From: Streptomyces cinnamoneus
Lineage (GTDB): Bacteria; Actinomycetota; Actinomycetes; Streptomycetales; Streptomycetaceae
NCBI RefSeq assembly: GCF_014650495.1
Contig: NZ_BMVB01000002.1
Location: forward strand, 1 to 64,000
DNA: 64,000 bases
Direction of reading: 5' to 3'
A program made the translations under genes and the position numbers. Below are positions 63,637 through 64,000 of this stretch, in pieces. The notes beneath the pieces were generated by a model. That model was not told where the DNA came from. It made no database searches and saw only the letters and a program-made list of their open reading frames with translations. Numbering within the stretch: the stretch's first letter is position 1; each line of letters begins with the position of its first letter.

Positions 63637-63846
63637 ATGGGCTGGACGCACGACTACCGCGACGTGACCGACGTGACCTCGGAGCGTGGCGCCGAGGCCG
63701 ATACCGCGCTGGCGGTGACGGAGGCACCCGCTCGGGGACGGCACCGGCCGGAGGCCGGACCCGACCCCCGCATCGGCATTCCACGGATCATCCGACGCCG
63801 CGCCCGCTGGGTGTCGGCGCGGCTGCGGCACCCCCGCAGCCGCTGA
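63637..63846 (+). CDS. Small basic hypothetical protein
   Basis: A 69-residue protein starting MGWTHDYRDVTDV with an Arg-rich C-terminus (IPRIIRRRARWVSARLRHP). There is no membrane segment or known motif. An upstream in-frame start at 63439 would add a low-complexity Gly/Arg segment and seems less likely. Because it is short and in a GC-rich frame, it may be noncoding. Confidence 0.45.
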   Translation: MGWTHDYRDVTDVTSERGAEADTALAVTEAPARGRHRPEAGPDPRIGIPRIIRRRARWVSARLRHPRSR

Positions 63847-63918
63847 CCCGCCGCGGCTCGCACGTCCGTACGACCCCGAGAAGGCCCCTGCGCGGCCCAC
63901 TGTGCCCGCTGGGGCCCG

Positions 63919-64000
63919 TCAGAGGGCGCACCCCTGGGTATTGGCCCGGTCCGTCGCCGTGCGCCCGTACGTGGCGTCCTCGCGGACCTCGTCCGCGGTG
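63919..64000 (-). CDS. C-terminal end of a probable serine protease (partial)
   Basis: The minus-strand frame is open from the window edge to a TGA at 63921-63919. The last residues, TADEVREDATYGRTATDRAN followed by TQGCAL, resemble the C-terminus of MarP-type trypsin-like membrane proteases, which often end in a Cys a few residues before the stop. The body of the gene is outside the window. Confidence 0.5.
   Translation of the reverse strand, partial: TADEVREDATYGRTATDRANTQGCAL

Overview
The window looks like chromosomal DNA of a Streptomyces or close relative. It is very GC-rich with strong G/C third-position bias, has AGGAGG-type ribosome sites mixed with apparently leaderless starts, and carries clear homologues of BldG, an AfsA/ArpA-type butyrolactone pair, RppA and the WhiJ-like regulator/DUF397 set. 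Only one in-frame TTA leucine codon was noticed. Gene names are given only where the protein sequence is recognisable; no database search was possible.

Region 1 (1-12.1 kb) holds mostly small accessory genes: two secreted proteins, a free-standing EF-G domain IV-like protein, a TetR regulator with three operator copies facing a membrane protein, an APH-fold kinase, a secreted cupredoxin, PadR, an esterase, a DinB protein and an aldehyde dehydrogenase. It ends with a regulatory trio (XRE/DUF5753, an HATPase with a TTA codon, DUF397). The palindrome TGCACGTGCA lies in the intergenic DNA upstream of the HATPase and upstream of the DUF397 gene.

Region 2 (12.2-14.7 kb) is a zinc-starvation set: cysteine-free S18, L33, L28 and S14 paralogues plus a CobW-like protein around a central Zur-like box. 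The CobW-like protein has lost its GTPase motifs. Where L31 would be expected there is only a 16-codon ORF beginning MKPGI.

Region 3 (14.7-27.1 kb) is mixed: hydrolase, LysE exporter with divergent LysR regulator, a Tn3-family transposase relic, degenerate repeats, a UBP zinc finger, an MreB/Mbl-like protein, TerB and an S8-like protease. It then has rppA (tetrahydroxynaphthalene synthase), a dehydrogenase, and an AfsA/ArpA pair sharing a divergent promoter with a likely autoregulatory element.

Region 4 (27.2-46.8 kb), from tRNA-Thr(CGU) onward, has housekeeping character: a secreted peptidase, holB, tmk (an MFS-kinase-coiled-coil fusion), topA, a methyltransferase, a lipoprotein, hppA, bldG with its partner HATPase, and a DUF1998 helicase.

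Region 5 (46.9-64 kb) carries an overlapping Flp/Tad secretion operon headed by ssd, the actinobacterial 6C RNA, an HAD phosphatase, a degenerate Fic protein, a CooC/MinD-like ATPase, a SulP-carbonic anhydrase fusion, acsA (with a DasR-like box), nhaA (with a perfect inverted repeat upstream), a holin-like membrane protein, an epoxide hydrolase-like protein and the end of a probable serine protease.
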